A stretch of DNA of 64,000 nt from Sipunculus nudus (Eukaryota > Annelida > Sipuncula > Golfingiida > Sipunculidae): NCBI GenBank assembly GCA_026874595.1, contig CM049321.1, positions 21,236,979-21,300,978 on the forward strand. The letters are read 5' to 3'. This document shows positions 37,700 through 48,665 of the stretch, piece after piece. The notes beneath the pieces are model-generated. The model worked only from the letters and a program-made list of their open reading frames with translations, did no database searches and was not told the origin of the DNA. Both the position numbers and the translations under genes were made by a program. Position 1 is the stretch's first letter. Each line of letters starts with the position of its first letter.

Positions 37700-38223
37700 C
37701 ATGGATGTAAATACCTACAATGTACAGTGGCGGAATTGGTCGGGGGGATATCTCTGGATCCGCGCCTGCTCGTGCGACCCCGCGTTAGGGTCCCTTTCAT
37801 TGATATGGTCACCTTACTACACACTTAACTACAATCATCGCTCGCCGAGCTGAATGCGAACACACGGGGTCACACATGTGCCCACGGCAGTTTTAATGCA
37901 CCCTGTTGCTAAAATGATAGCCAAGCTTCCAATAAATTTATTCTGTTTGTATCTATTAGTATATAGGCGTATATATGTAAATGCACAGAATCTCAACTGA
38001 CTCTACGAGCAACTGTAATCCTACAACCTACGTCAATAGTGAAAAATCATTATGTAAACCCATGCATTCGACCCTCACCAGGCTTGATTCATTGGGGCCA
38101 ACCTGCCATACGATTATGTTAACCTCATTAATGTGCAGTCATATTATAACCATATTTACCATTTATCACGTTTTTATGTTATTACCGTATTTACTTACCT
38201 GAAGCGTATGATTTCTGCGTCAT
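27946..38223 (-). CDS. GSTO: Glutathione S-transferase omega, copy B (five coding exons)
   Basis: Coding exons are 38199-38223, 32991-33096, 29708-29927, 28941-29055 and 27946-28184, the same lengths and phases as copy A, again 234 residues. It differs from copy A at seven positions: N75D, V77I, N86D, Y164F, L184V, R199H and Q202P. Cys28 and the CPYAQR motif are kept, and the changes in exon 2 are synonymous, consistent with a functional gene. The donor after exon 3 is GTAATT instead of GTAAGT, which could reduce splicing. Introns 2 and 4 are shorter than in copy A because of the indels described separately. Confidence 0.92.
28941..29055 (-). CDS. GSTO: GSTO-B coding exon 4
   Basis: Same protein sequence as copy A exon 4, with one silent Tyr codon change. 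Acceptor and donor are intact. Confidence 0.94.
29708..29927 (-). CDS. GSTO: GSTO-B coding exon 3
   Basis: Encodes residues 45-117 with Asp75, Ile77 and Asp86 where copy A has Asn, Val and Asn. The acceptor TTTTTTCAG is intact. The donor is AAG|GTAATTG, with the +5 G lost relative to copy A. Confidence 0.95.
32661..32888. repeat. Dispersed mollusc-type repeat containing an ERE-like palindrome (copy 2)
   Basis: Counterpart of 10182-10408 in GSTO-B intron 2, nearly identical. Confidence 0.55.
32686..32700. promoter_or_regulatory. Perfect estrogen-response-element palindrome (copy 2)
   Basis: AGGTCACAGTGACCT again, at the equivalent place in GSTO-B intron 2, without change. Confidence 0.55.
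32991..33096 (-). CDS. GSTO: GSTO-B coding exon 2 (active-site exon)
   Basis: Encodes the same residues as copy A exon 2, including FCPYAQR. The acceptor is TTATTTAG rather than TTATTCAG. Arg26 and Cys28 use different codons from copy A (CGT and TGT), so the substitutions are silent. Confidence 0.93.
35119..36072 (-). mobile_element. Decayed Tigger/pogo-type DNA transposon (copy 2)
   Basis: Counterpart of 12639-13778, starting CAGTGGAGCACCGTTCTTCC. It is shorter through internal deletions and has a C-tract at about 35497-35511. It is much more diverged from copy 1 than the flanking intron to its left. Confidence 0.5.
37385..37590. repeat. Dispersed 'GACGGACGGACGACGGAC' repeat (copy 2)
   Basis: Counterpart of 15110-15340, about 95% identical by eye. 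Confidence 0.55.
37637..37697. repeat. (AT)n microsatellite
   Basis: About 60 bases in GSTO-B intron 1, following the GACGGACGG repeat; counterpart in copy 1 is interrupted and shorter. Confidence 0.95.
38199..38223 (-). CDS. GSTO: GSTO-B coding exon 1 (25 bases)
   Basis: Identical to copy A exon 1: ATG at 38221-38223, MTQKSYAS plus one base, donor CAG|GTAAGTA. The 5' UTR just upstream differs (CACG before ATG instead of CAAG). Confidence 0.85.
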
Positions 38224-39934
38224 CGTGTTATTCTTAAATGTACACCTCTATGTTTATTATGCCGTGAATGCCATAGGTAACCGAATATTTTAATGTTGAG
38301 CTGACTCTACCTCCAGTGAATGCCATTTCCTTTGTATATAGATTGATTTACGTGTCCCATTGACCACACGGGTATGGGATGAGGCCCAGGTCATCAACCG
38401 GGCGTGGCACCTGTCCAAATATTATATTACTAGTAATTATCCCCACTATGCACGGTTTGGGGCAATTAGGACCATCTGTACGGTGGTATCAGAAATCCAC
38501 CGGAAATCCGGAGACGCGGAATATCACACAATTCGCTTTACGCTATTAATATACAGATCCGTTATATCTAGGGTGTTGTGAAAAAAATCTTTCGGAACAT
38601 ATTATGTTTCAGAACAGCGTACAGTCGCACACGGTCGCCCAAAGCCAGTGCCTAACATGTGGTCAGGTTTTTGAAAATTAGTCACCTAAACATGTACCAC
38701 ATTCATAAAAAAGAAACCGTCCATGGAAAAGACCTTAGAAGAATATGCAAAAATACTAGTTTTATTGTGAAAATTGTAAAAATGATGGCCATGACTTAAT
38801 AACGCAATAAGCATATATACTGAATGAAAGAATAAAAAAAAAGTCTTACATAAATATTATCGAAAAAGAGATGGCACATGCATGAAAAAGACACAAATTT
38901 ATACCATTACAAACGTATTAAATTTACATTTTAACAGGAATTTTACATTTACTGCAGTAATGAGAAAAAATCTCGATTTTCAAAACATTTTAAGTCATCA
39001 TTATGTGTGAACAACTTTGGTGGCGCCATTCCACACGTGTACACATCACACTGTACCAACCACGACATAAATTTGGTTAACATTTTCTTTACACCCCCCC
39101 CCCCCCCCCGCCCGGTCGCTGGAAGGCCTGCAAAACAATTCTTTCCTTTTATGAAGTGATCGTCGATGGGGATTAATTCGGGCCAGTAACCGTGAAAAGT
39201 ACGCAAACCCCATATAAGGCCCCCGGAGTAAAACTCGATCTGTCCCGCTATCACACACTCCATGGCTGGACCCAATTACATAAAGAGCACACAAGTTAAA
39301 CTTATTTTAATATGCTCTCTCTCTCTCTCTCTCTCTCTCTCGTGGTTATCTTATTTTTGCAGTGGCTTTAAATTCGCGATATTAGCGGTCTCCGAAAGAC
39401 CGCGAAATTGATCGAAGCCAACGGTTAAGATTGCTTACTGGCTTAGCATGGCGATGATTTCAGAAGCTACCGATAGGCGGCGATTGTTGTGAATGATATA
39501 CTGTTAATTACCATAATATTCACCACACATGAAAACGGGGACGGGACATAAATATAGGTAGGAATAATGGATTATGCAAATAAAATTTCTTTCAAAAAGT
39601 TATTTTTATAACAGAATAAACTTCCTTCGATGGCGCTTGCGACGCTGTTGCTCGATCCAGTCGGGCGATCCGACCGTTCGTTCCTTGTAAGTTTTTTGCA
39701 GATTTTTCTGTTGTGCACTTTGGTCTGGAGGTCATTCGGTTCGTGGTTGCATTTAGGTCGACCCTAAATTAATAGCATGGAATTAATTTTTGTAAAAAAA
39801 ATCCATGATATTATTTCTAAAAAAATATGTGCGTGGATGTAATAAAATTGAACGCGAAAAAAGAACCCCGTGAAACACTGAAAGAATTGGAAACCCCGCA
39901 AAAATACAGCCCCGCTGATATAAAGGCAACCACA

Positions 39935-39935
<1 letters not shown>

Positions 39936-39984
<49 letters not shown>

Positions 39985-40252
39985 TGTTATAAAGGCAACC
40001 ACAGTATATACTATATTCTCCGTATAGGTGCCGTAGGCCGGGTAGGTGTGAAACTCGCTGGTGCATGGACAACCGCAAGTCTCGCTTACAAAGATAAATT
40101 GGCCAATAGCAGATTTCGGGTCAATATGTTTTATGGCGGAACGCGGATAGTGATTCGGCTGATAAACGAGATAAACATAAAGGAGTAAAATTTGTGAAGT
40201 GTAGGCAAAATGCGAGTTTTGCGGATAAACGGGTGGCAAATAAGCGAGAGCA

Positions 40253-40319
<67 letters not shown>

Positions 40320-40353
40320 GAGATAGATATATAGATATATATATATATTTTTA
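39936..40353. repeat. AT arrays of copy 2 with duplicated repeat end
   Basis: (AT)n at 39936-39982, then a second ATAAAGGCAACCACAGTATA just after the first, so the end of a MITE-like element is duplicated across the array. A longer AT array lies at 40256-40353. Confidence 0.85.
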
Positions 40354-40768
40354 TAGTTGAACACATTAGGTAAGACTCTCTGATTAAAAGGGTATGGTTC
40401 ATTAAATCTGGTTCCATACCATAAAGCACTTATTGCTGTTTATTTCATTAAATAAATAGATAATTCTTTCTCTCTTTCGATATATATATATTATTATTTT
40501 TATTATATACAGTGTAAGCCTTGAATTATTCGTATGGAATCGCACATCCATGCATAGTGACTTTTTGCCGCATTAATGTATATGTATATAATGTGTGTGT
40601 GTGTGTGTGTGTGTATAAATAGCCATGCTGGTTCATTGTTTATAGATGGAAATGGTATACACACAGACAAGTCGGTTCACTGACGCGTGGGAATCGGGCC
40701 AACGAACTTCCGTAAGTTCTCCCTGGTGCATGCAGAGTCGCCGTGTCGACACCTAGTGGGTGAGACTA

Positions 40769-40810
40769 TGACGTCACTACCATGACGTCACTTTGCTGTT
40801 TCCTATAAAA
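40769..40810 (+). promoter_or_regulatory. Two perfect CREs plus TATA box
   Basis: TGACGTCA at 40769-40776 and 40783-40790, spaced 14 bases, then TATAAAA at 40804-40810. The order and spacing look like a real core promoter, perhaps that of an LTR or of the inserted element. No downstream gene is recognised. Confidence 0.5.
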
Positions 40811-41287
40811 GTGTGCAAGTACACAGGGTAAGGTTACACCGCCATTGCATCCTTGGGAAACGTGTGGACCTAAAGGCTAAAGGGCAGGACCGGGGTCACT
40901 GGGTGCATCTCGCGTAAAATAAAAATGGCACGTAAGGGGACTGTATTTGAGGAATGAGCATAAATAATGACCTATTTTATAGAAAAGGTCTGGTTGTTTT
41001 AGAACACTTAAATAGAGAGCCAGAGGTCGGCCGACAGAGGGACTGATTTTCGTGGCCAAAGCATCGGCCGGTGGCGCCACCGGGTAGGGTCGACGTGAAC
41101 TGCATAAAAACTCGAAATCGAGGTACACATGGAAGCATTTTCTGGCCAATTATAGATAGAGCGGGAGACTTGCGACCTGGAACTGAAACAGGAATGACAA
41201 GAGTCTCGGTCTGTATGTGAGCAATATGCAGATATGTTAAACATTACAAAGAGGGAAAAATTAATGTGTCGGTGTAACCTAAGGGGA

Positions 41288-41360
41288 GTCTGGCGTAGCC
41301 AAGTGGTAAGGCGTCCGACCGGAAATCGGAAGATAGTGGGTTCGATTCACACCGTCTGTA
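41288..41360 (+). mobile_element. tRNA-like SINE head
   Basis: GTAGCCAAGTGGTAAGGCG (A box), an anticodon-like stem TCCGA/TCGGA around CCGGAAA, and GGGTTCGATTC (B box). The acceptor arms do not pair, position 33 is C and there is a T-stem mismatch, so it is a tRNA-derived SINE or pseudo-tRNA rather than a tRNA gene. It runs straight into AACCGACTTTTCTGTGTATA and an AT array. Confidence 0.55.
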
Positions 41361-41388
41361 AACCGACTTTTCTGTGTATACCATTTGC

Positions 41389-41446
<58 letters not shown>

Positions 41447-41466
41447 TATACACAGAAAAGTCGGTT
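41361..41466. repeat. Perfect 24-base inverted arms around an (AT)n array
   Basis: 41361-41384 and 41443-41466 are exact reverse complements, containing ACCGACTTTTCTGTGTATAC. The array between is self-complementary, so the whole could extrude as a cruciform. A further direct copy of the arm follows at 41480-41501. Confidence 0.9.
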
Positions 41467-41537
41467 CACTGACGGTGGTAACCGACTTTTCTGTGTATAC
41501 CGTTTCCATCTATAAACAATGAACCAGCAAGGCTATT

Positions 41538-41594
<57 letters not shown>

Positions 41595-43245
41595 ATATAC
41601 AGAGACACCCTTGGTATAGTGGTTTATGGCTTAAGGATAAATTAACCTGGACTACTTTCAAATAAACAAACGAGAGGAGTAGGTCTACGTAGACCTCCGT
41701 GTAGATCTTGTGTATGCAGTGGTTGACACGGAGTCAGGGAGGGTCAATGTGTCATCCGACTCAGGTCGTTCAAACGTATCTTGTAAAAACGATGAAGTTC
41801 CATCGCTCGATCAGTGTACAGTGACTGAGACACGTTGGGGGTATAATATACAATTAGATTTAAGGTCTTGAGTTGTCAGAAAGGACTCACGCGGTGACTG
41901 GCCGAAAATATGACTCAGAATACTTTGCGGCAAGTCAGATATCTGTATATCAGTGTTTACATTTTGAACATACTTAGTTATGTTATATTATTTGAACGAT
42001 GATGATTTTTTTAACAAAATGTGCATAATAAGCATTGCAATAGCCGCCTGGTACAAATTAAGAGATTTCACCTATTTACAGGGATACACCAAATATTAAT
42101 TACCCTAATATCTGGCTTGAAATAATAAATTTGTGATTTTTAGCCATGTTTTGTTGGTCTTTACATCAGTGGTAGGAAACGGTTGTTAAATTATCTGATG
42201 ACTAAAAGACCAAAACCAACCGATTACCTATCGATTATTTTATATACCATCTATATTACCGTACATGTAATCTGCTGTATAGAATTATACCTAAAATATT
42301 GATCGAGTAAATTCAGTCTAACTTGTTCACCACACTTAAAGGTGAAGTAAATGGGCAGGTTATTGATAAACTCTAAAGATGTTTGGCGTTTATTGCCCGT
42401 CTATCATTTATCTCTGACAGAATAAGAATATTTTATCCGGATAATATTACTTCTTTGACTGAACATGCATTATCGTTTATGACAGATTATAAAATGTAAT
42501 CTATTTAATCGATTATGAAAGGAAACAACCAATTATTTATTTAATCGATTAATTGGCACACAACTACTTGACATGGACAACTCCAATTGCAGTCACCCCC
42601 CCCCCCCCCGTCGCTTTTTGCTTGTTGAATATGTTTTTTTTTATTGATAGGTGCGATGCACATGTGTGTGTGTGTGTAATGTGTCAAGGCCGGAGGTTCA
42701 TTTTGTGAATGCGCAGAAAAAAAAATAAAAGAAGGAAACTTTACTTGAGCTTTACTTGAATTTTACTTGTGGATCAGATCTTGATTTATGATAGTAGCGC
42801 AGGACGCTATGTTTGAAGGGTCTTCGTGTGTACTTGATGCTAATTTAATTCTACTGTCTACAGGCTATATTTAAGAGCTTCATATCAAAATCGTGGCAGA
42901 TACAAATATCCTTTCACGTAGAGCACTGCATTAACGGGATGGGTACCTTCAAATCATTAGCAGTTATAGGCGGAGATATGTATTTAATTAGGATATCCAT
43001 GTGATAATAAACTAAACAGAAAATTGAATGCCTTTATTGGTCTTAATATCCTAGCTGTATGAGTGGACCGGTAGTTAATCATATTAAAATAGTTGCATGA
43101 AACAACTAAACTAGGTTATCCAACACAAACGAGTTGGTGTAGTTCGGGGGAGATTCAAGTATACAGATTTGCGACATTATACAAAACCAAATGGCAATAA
43201 TACTATCTTAATATTTTAACGAATCGGTGGACGCATCACGGTAAT

Positions 43246-43311
43246 ATGTGTCATGGTAACAGGAATCATGGTAACACGAGTCATTTTAACATGTGTCATG
43301 GTACCATGAGG
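43246..43311. repeat. CATGGTAAC minisatellite, copy 2
   Basis: Four units: two keep CATGGTAAC, the others read CATTTTAAC and CATGGTACC. Confidence 0.7.
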
Positions 43312-44278
43312 CTAAACAAACTAAATTCTTCAAGAATTGCGTTTTGATAATTAAAAAATATATTCAAAACATTTACCATGCTGTCATCTCCTGCCATAGG
43401 GGCTACGATTATATGTATTAATTTTGCGTATATTCCATCGTAAATGTACATAAACAAAAATTATTTTTGAACAGTTAAAACCACAGTTTCCCAACAAAGT
43501 CATCCAGCTACACGGACGTACAATCTATAGCGTTATTGTTGTGCAATTTGCCATAAGGCCATCTTCCTAAACAACTGATTCCAACAAATCTGTCCTATAT
43601 ATAGAGCTAGAACCAAAATTAGATGTTTCGAAATTAATCACTATCTGCCTATTTCTTTTCTTCCTGAAATCGCATGCATACCCGAACAAAGTTCTTCTAT
43701 GACCTAAATAAATATTTTGACGCGTATCTTATGGTATCGGGGAGTAGTTGATATCCAGGTCATTGGCGGTGATATGAGGATTGAGAGGTTCTGATGAGCT
43801 AAGCTTATAACTGTCAAATAGGTAAGAATTTACAGGATGCGCGAGCGGCCATGGTAACAGAGCGTGCACAAAGTGCAACAGTTATCATACAAAAATTCAC
43901 AAACGATTAATTAATATCCATCAAATAATAAGGATATGAAAGAAGGATAACTAAAAATTTCAGGTTGCAAACGCATCAGTCTAATCCGTTTTAACTAGCC
44001 AGGTAAAATCTAGCCTAATTAACCTTTCATTCTGCCATTTTGTTTTAAGGATCAAAGGGTCTATGATTAATATAACACCGATCACATACCATTCATACAG
44101 GATAAAAAAAAGTTTATTTGAAGAGCCTGCAATGTGCAAATGCCATGAGTTTTTAAAAAAAGTTAAATCGACAAGCTTTGTTTTCATATTCATGGCGATA
44201 TCCCTAAATAATTAGAACATTTAAGTGGTACAGGGCGTTCCGGAGGCAGACCATATTTACATTTTCAACATATTTTTC

Positions 44279-44485
44279 CGACACTGATCTGGGTGGCCGC
44301 TTCAGTGTTCGTTAACGGGGGTGATTTTAGCCATTTGATAGACAAAAAGTATCCGTTGTCCTGAATAGCGGGTTGTCCGCAGCAGAGGGGTTCTTAGAAA
44401 AGTAAAAACGCTCAACCAGCCAAAAAAGTGTCAGTAAGGTGGGGAGTCCGCCCCAAGGGGTGTCCGCAGCCCAGGTTTCACTGTT
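44279..44485 (-). mobile_element. Tigger/pogo-like MITE remnant
   Basis: The minus strand begins CAGTGAAACCTGGGCTGCGG and continues with ACACCCCTTGG and GCGGACAACCCGC, typical of pogo-like termini. The other end (CACTGATCTGGGTGGCCGC, plus strand) is a degenerate inverted match. Confidence 0.45.
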
Positions 44486-44502
44486 TCCCATATGTGAATG
44501 TA

Positions 44503-44822
44503 TATTTTGTCCGAATGCCGTGATACGTTTCAAATGAGGGATCCCATCCATAGATGTCCTTTCTTGTAACCATGAAACGCTTTAATTACATTTGAATGTT
44601 TGATATAAATGTCGGTTCATGTAGCACTTTAATTGGTTTATTAAAACAAAATGTGTCTGCATTTTTGTGAATTTTATTGCGTTTGATATTATTTCATGTC
44701 TTTGCGACATTATCTTTACTCAGGTGGATTGATTCTCTCGTTAATGAATATTACTGTAGAAGAGACTACATTGGACCACTGTAAGACAACTGCAAATGCG
44801 CCGACAATTATACCAGATATAA
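44503..44822 (+). repeat. Dispersed direct repeat, unit 1
   Basis: About 320 bases that recur in the same orientation at 57046-57363 (shared words CCGAATGCCGTGA and TGTAGAAGAGACTACATTG), roughly 80% identical by eye. No coding potential. Confidence 0.8.
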
Positions 44823-45084
44823 TCAATTCCTCGTCGGAGATCTGTATGACACTGCAATTTTAAAAATAATATGCATGGATTTAACGTAGGAATATTTTGG
44901 TCAAACAGAGGATGGTTCTTAATGTCTACTTTTTATTCCTTCTAAATAAATGTATTACTGCGCAAAATTTTATTTAATATAAAAATTATTCCGTATTCAC
45001 TAATATTTAATTTGTTTGTTATACTGTAAATTCCATGTTTTATACCACCTCCACTTGTAATGTCTTAATGATAAGGGTATTCTA

Positions 45085-45250
45085 TGGACAGTCGTTGGGC
45101 AAAACACTAGGCTGTCTCCACTGTCTCCCGGGTTCGATCGCCGGCGTAGCTAAGAGAGAGGGTTGTAGAAGCCCGTCCAAAGTCGGTGTTTTTTTCCGGT
45201 TTCCACCACCTCAGAGAATACCGAATGTTATCATCCGAGCCATGGGGAGT
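45085..45250 (+). mobile_element. SINE-like remnant
   Basis: CCGGGTTCGATCGCCGG is a B-box-like word, followed about 70 bases later by TTTTTTCCGGTTTCCACCACC-like sequence, a combination usual in invertebrate tRNA SINEs. Confidence 0.45.
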
Positions 45251-45400
45251 GTTTCGAATTAGTAATTGAAACTAGATGTACAATCCCGGTAAAGTAAATA
45301 AAAGTTACATTTTATTTTTCTATCCACAGGAGTACCGATAGAAACCTCACACACACACACAAACTCCGAATGGCGGACACTGATAAAAACCTCCAAACAA

Positions 45401-45402
<2 letters not shown>

Positions 45403-45456
<54 letters not shown>
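45403..45456. repeat. (AT)n microsatellite
   Basis: Pure AT array immediately left of the diverged third flank copy. Confidence 0.95.
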
Positions 45457-45460
<4 letters not shown>

Positions 45461-45469
45461 GTTACAATG

Positions 45470-46620
45470 GTTTTGTTGGTCTTGTGTTTTCATGGTGACA
45501 TCACAGTCCTTATTACGTCGTGAGGATTGTTGATATGTCCGATTCGTAATTTACCCGTCCAAGAGGGAACCAATGGTGTAAGATTGTATTAAGACCAGTG
45601 TTGACTGGTCTTGATGTTCCTAATGCACTAAACACACACCACGCCCACACACCACAGTCTTCCAAACTGGTTCGAAGTATGGGATATTTTAAGGTACTTG
45701 TCACATTCTGTATTATCTTCTGCACAATTTAATATCTTCTTTTTTTTGTAATATTAGTTCCTTACTAGAAAAAAAGGTTCATAGGCTCCTGTTTTATATA
45801 TTTTAGGGGATTTGTGCATTATTAAATATGATCCATATGTGTTTGGTTGTTTACTATATCCAGACTGGAGGTACAATATGTGAATGCGCAAAACAATCGA
45901 GGAAAGTAAATTTTTTAGTCATGAACCCAAAAAAATAAATACAAATAGCAAATACAAAAATACATGACAATATTAACATTTAAACAATTTAACGAATCGG
46001 TAGCCAAGATACATCATGGTAAAATGTGTCATTATAAAGAGTTATGGTAATACGAGTGATTGTAACATGTGTAATGGTAAGATGATGTGAAGCAAATTAA
46101 AATCTGCAATAATTTATAATGATGGACTCATCAAGACAATTACCCTGTCGTCATCTCCTCATTTTTCGGAAGAATGGATTCGATCAATTTTGTTCACATT
46201 TAATCATAGTAATGATGGCGGTAATGAATATATATATATATGTGTGTGTGTGTTAAGTAATTTTCATCTTAAAGACGCATAAACATGTGCAGTTATTTGT
46301 GTATAATCTCACGCTATTAGTTCATTTTCATGGAATACAACAGTATTCAAAGAATATTTATCTCGACCTTCTGTCGTTTGTTCCCCTGTTTTATAGGTTG
46401 ATATGGTTCTGTGTTTAGGTATACATATCCCAAGTGTGTCTGTTTATCAAAATGACTATGTGTCTCAGGTACGATTAAGTAGCGCACGCTTGTCATCTCC
46501 CAAACAAGGAGAAGAAATAGGAAAGGCGAAAACCGGTTCGCAGCTTGAAACATTTTGTTTTGGTGAAATTACACCATACGCTTGCAGATGGCGTTTATGG
46601 TTTGCCTGACTGATTACACC
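45470..46620 (+). repeat. Diverged third copy of the upstream flank
   Basis: Aligns to 20455-21930. Shared landmarks include the AAGAGGGAACCAA stretch, GACTGGTCT, AATGCACTAAAC, the GTGAATGCGC stretch, the CATGGTAAC array and the AACAAGGAGAAGAAA region near the end. It is clearly older than the A/B duplication. No GSTO exon accompanies it. Confidence 0.75.
46013..46087. repeat. CATGGTAAC minisatellite, diverged third copy
   Basis: Five degenerate units such as CATGGTAAA and TATGGTAAT, at the corresponding place in the older third copy of the flank. Confidence 0.6.
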
Positions 46621-46849
46621 ATCTTCCTGTTAATTTAAACCTGTGCACAGAAGTAAGAAAATGTCTACATAAATAAATAACAGATGACATACAATTTTAA
46701 GGGGAAAGTTTATACCTCTTGTTCATTTATATGAACATGTACCTTTACGCCTCGTTTGGTGAGATAAAGAAATTTGTAAATAACCTCTTAAAGAAAATTG
46801 ATATTGTCAATGAGGCTTACTTCCCAAACGGGTAGAAGTTCATACAAAT

Positions 46850-47290
46850 CACTGGAATGTACAAATTGCGAGGACCCAAAGAAGATTATAATAGTTATCG
46901 GCCTGTTTCTGTTATGCTTCAAATCGCATGTTTATATGAGAAAACATTTTTAAATTTTACACCACCTGAACTGGCATGACAGTATAATTCCTGAAAAGTC
47001 TGTTTTTTTTATCACCAGACTCTAATAAGTTTGCATCAAATTGTTGTCAATTAGCTGTAACCAACAGATACTTAACCTTTCACAGGGCCTTGCTTCTCTT
47101 CCTTACGATATGTTTTGACACCACCAGTCACCAATTAAATATAGCAGTTTCCATGGCGAATCACATTGCCTTACAAAGAGCTGTCTTTCACGTAAAACCC
47201 ATTTTGGTAAAAAGTTACTGAACTATTATCAAAGTTTCTGGCGAAGATTTTATTAATTGCATTACATGTCAATTACCGGAACCAATGGTA
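46850..47290 (+). mobile_element. LINE reverse-transcriptase remnant
   Basis: The plus strand reads YKLRGPKEDYNSYRPVSVML with later LHQIVVN and LSKFLAKILL in shifted frames. The NYRPxS block is a hallmark of non-LTR reverse transcriptases. Many stops follow, so it is dead. Confidence 0.5.
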
Positions 47291-48112
47291 AATGTCAAAG
47301 TAATCTCTTCGCTCTAAATATATGTATTACACAAATGACGATCTTTAAAATGTTAACCCAAGCCTGAACTTCAACAGACGTTTTGTTAAGCCAAGCCCGA
47401 ACTTCAAAAGTTTCCTCATTATTGAAAAAAAACCCTTCCGGGTCAGTCACTACAATCTTCGAAACGAGACATCGCTCTTGAACGTGCATAATGGCCTGAT
47501 TCAGCTACATAATTACCATGGTCAAACAATATAGGGAAAAGCGCCTTCCTCATGTCTAGCCATCGATCATACACAACTTTCAAAGTTTCTATCCATGGCT
47601 ATTGTATTACCCATGTCCATCAGTCCCTTGGCATCAAATCATTTGAACAAAGACTGAATATCTAAGCTGCATGCTTATGTTTAATGTCTGAATAACTTAA
47701 GTGTATGACCAACCGGTTCATTTATGTTTAACAAGTCAACCAACATGACACGCAAAGTAACCGATCCCATTTATTAGACGTAGTCACACTTCACACACAC
47801 ACACACACACACACTAAGGAAATCATTTTGATGCAAAAGACCCATATTGTGAAAAACATTGAATAACAATCAGAGAACTTGCTCCTCCGTCAAGTTTTTA
47901 TATAATGAATTCGTAATTGGTTGAAAATTTCGTTGTGTCGTAATGCTACTTCATGTGTGATATATTACATTTTATTGGATATTGTGCTATATCTCATTCT
48001 CGTGAAATCGCTGCGTAATACGTTGCATGACAGCTTTTTGGCTGGTGTTTTAATATATATGGTCCTGCTCATTATTGAAAAAATCCCATTTAATACGTTT
48101 TACGCCGTATGC

Positions 48113-48144
<32 letters not shown>

Positions 48145-48148
48145 ATAA

Positions 48149-48326
48149 TACACAGTTGTATATAGTCATAATTTTTGCAGAAACAGGTGGCAGAAAGCTC
48201 AATGTCTGACCAGAGTATTTATATGTTATGTAGAATGAACTATGTATTTTAGGCATCTCACTAATAATAAGTTTCGTACCACATGCTCAGAGTGTGATTA
48301 ACCTTCAAAACTAGATTCAATAACCG
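48149..48326 (+). repeat. 178-base direct repeat, unit 1
   Basis: Recurs at 49198-49375 with two mismatches, offset 1049 bases. No ORF. Confidence 0.95.
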
Positions 48327-48609
48327 CAAAGCCTCATTTAGAAACGCAGCCAGTAGACAAAGCACATAACTCAGCAAATACATCTGGAAATTAAAAGAAA
48401 GCAATGTGCGCCATAATATCACGTGGAAAATACTGTAAAGGGCAAAACCCTACTCTCCGGCAACAAATAGATGCGATTTGTATCTGAGGGTAAAATATTT
48501 CATTATACGCCAGCCTCAACTTCCAGAATCATCTACTTCATCTGAAGAATGCCACACGCTCTGAGCCTTTGGTACTAAACTACATAGTAATGAAAAACTT
48601 AGTTTAGTT

Positions 48610-48665
<56 letters not shown>

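Larger units (their letters stand above)
40612..41590. mobile_element. Copy-2-specific insertion with promoter-like module and inverted SINE-like pieces
   Basis: Copy 1 has only a microsatellite here (19135-19236). The insert has related inverted ends: the GCTGGTTCATTGTTTATAG word near 40630 is inverted near 41510. Inside are two CREs, a TATA box and a tRNA-like head. No ORF of note. Exact borders are obscured by the AT and GT arrays. Confidence 0.6.
25069..43553. repeat. Segmental duplication, copy 2
   Basis: Direct tandem copy of 1-21740, carrying GSTO-B. It lacks three stretches of copy 1 (962-2512, one 278-base unit, 8918-9625). It has gained about 1 kb at 40612-41590 and has expanded C or G tracts at about 25817, 35497, 36201, 39097 and 42596. 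The homology ends near 43553, shortly after the X-box-like array. The left junction may lie somewhat before 25069, but copy 1 is cut there so it cannot be tested here. Confidence 0.93.
43554..45469. other. Spacer with transposon remnants
   Basis: No gene. It contains a pogo-like MITE end (44279-44485), a dispersed direct repeat (44503-44822), a SINE-like remnant (45085-45250) and an AT array (45403-45456). Confidence 0.5.

Noticed and set aside
41288-41360. Functional tRNA-Ser(GGA) gene
   Set aside because: Acceptor ends do not pair, position 33 is C, the T stem has a mismatch and there is no long variable arm. A SINE head or pseudo-tRNA fits better.
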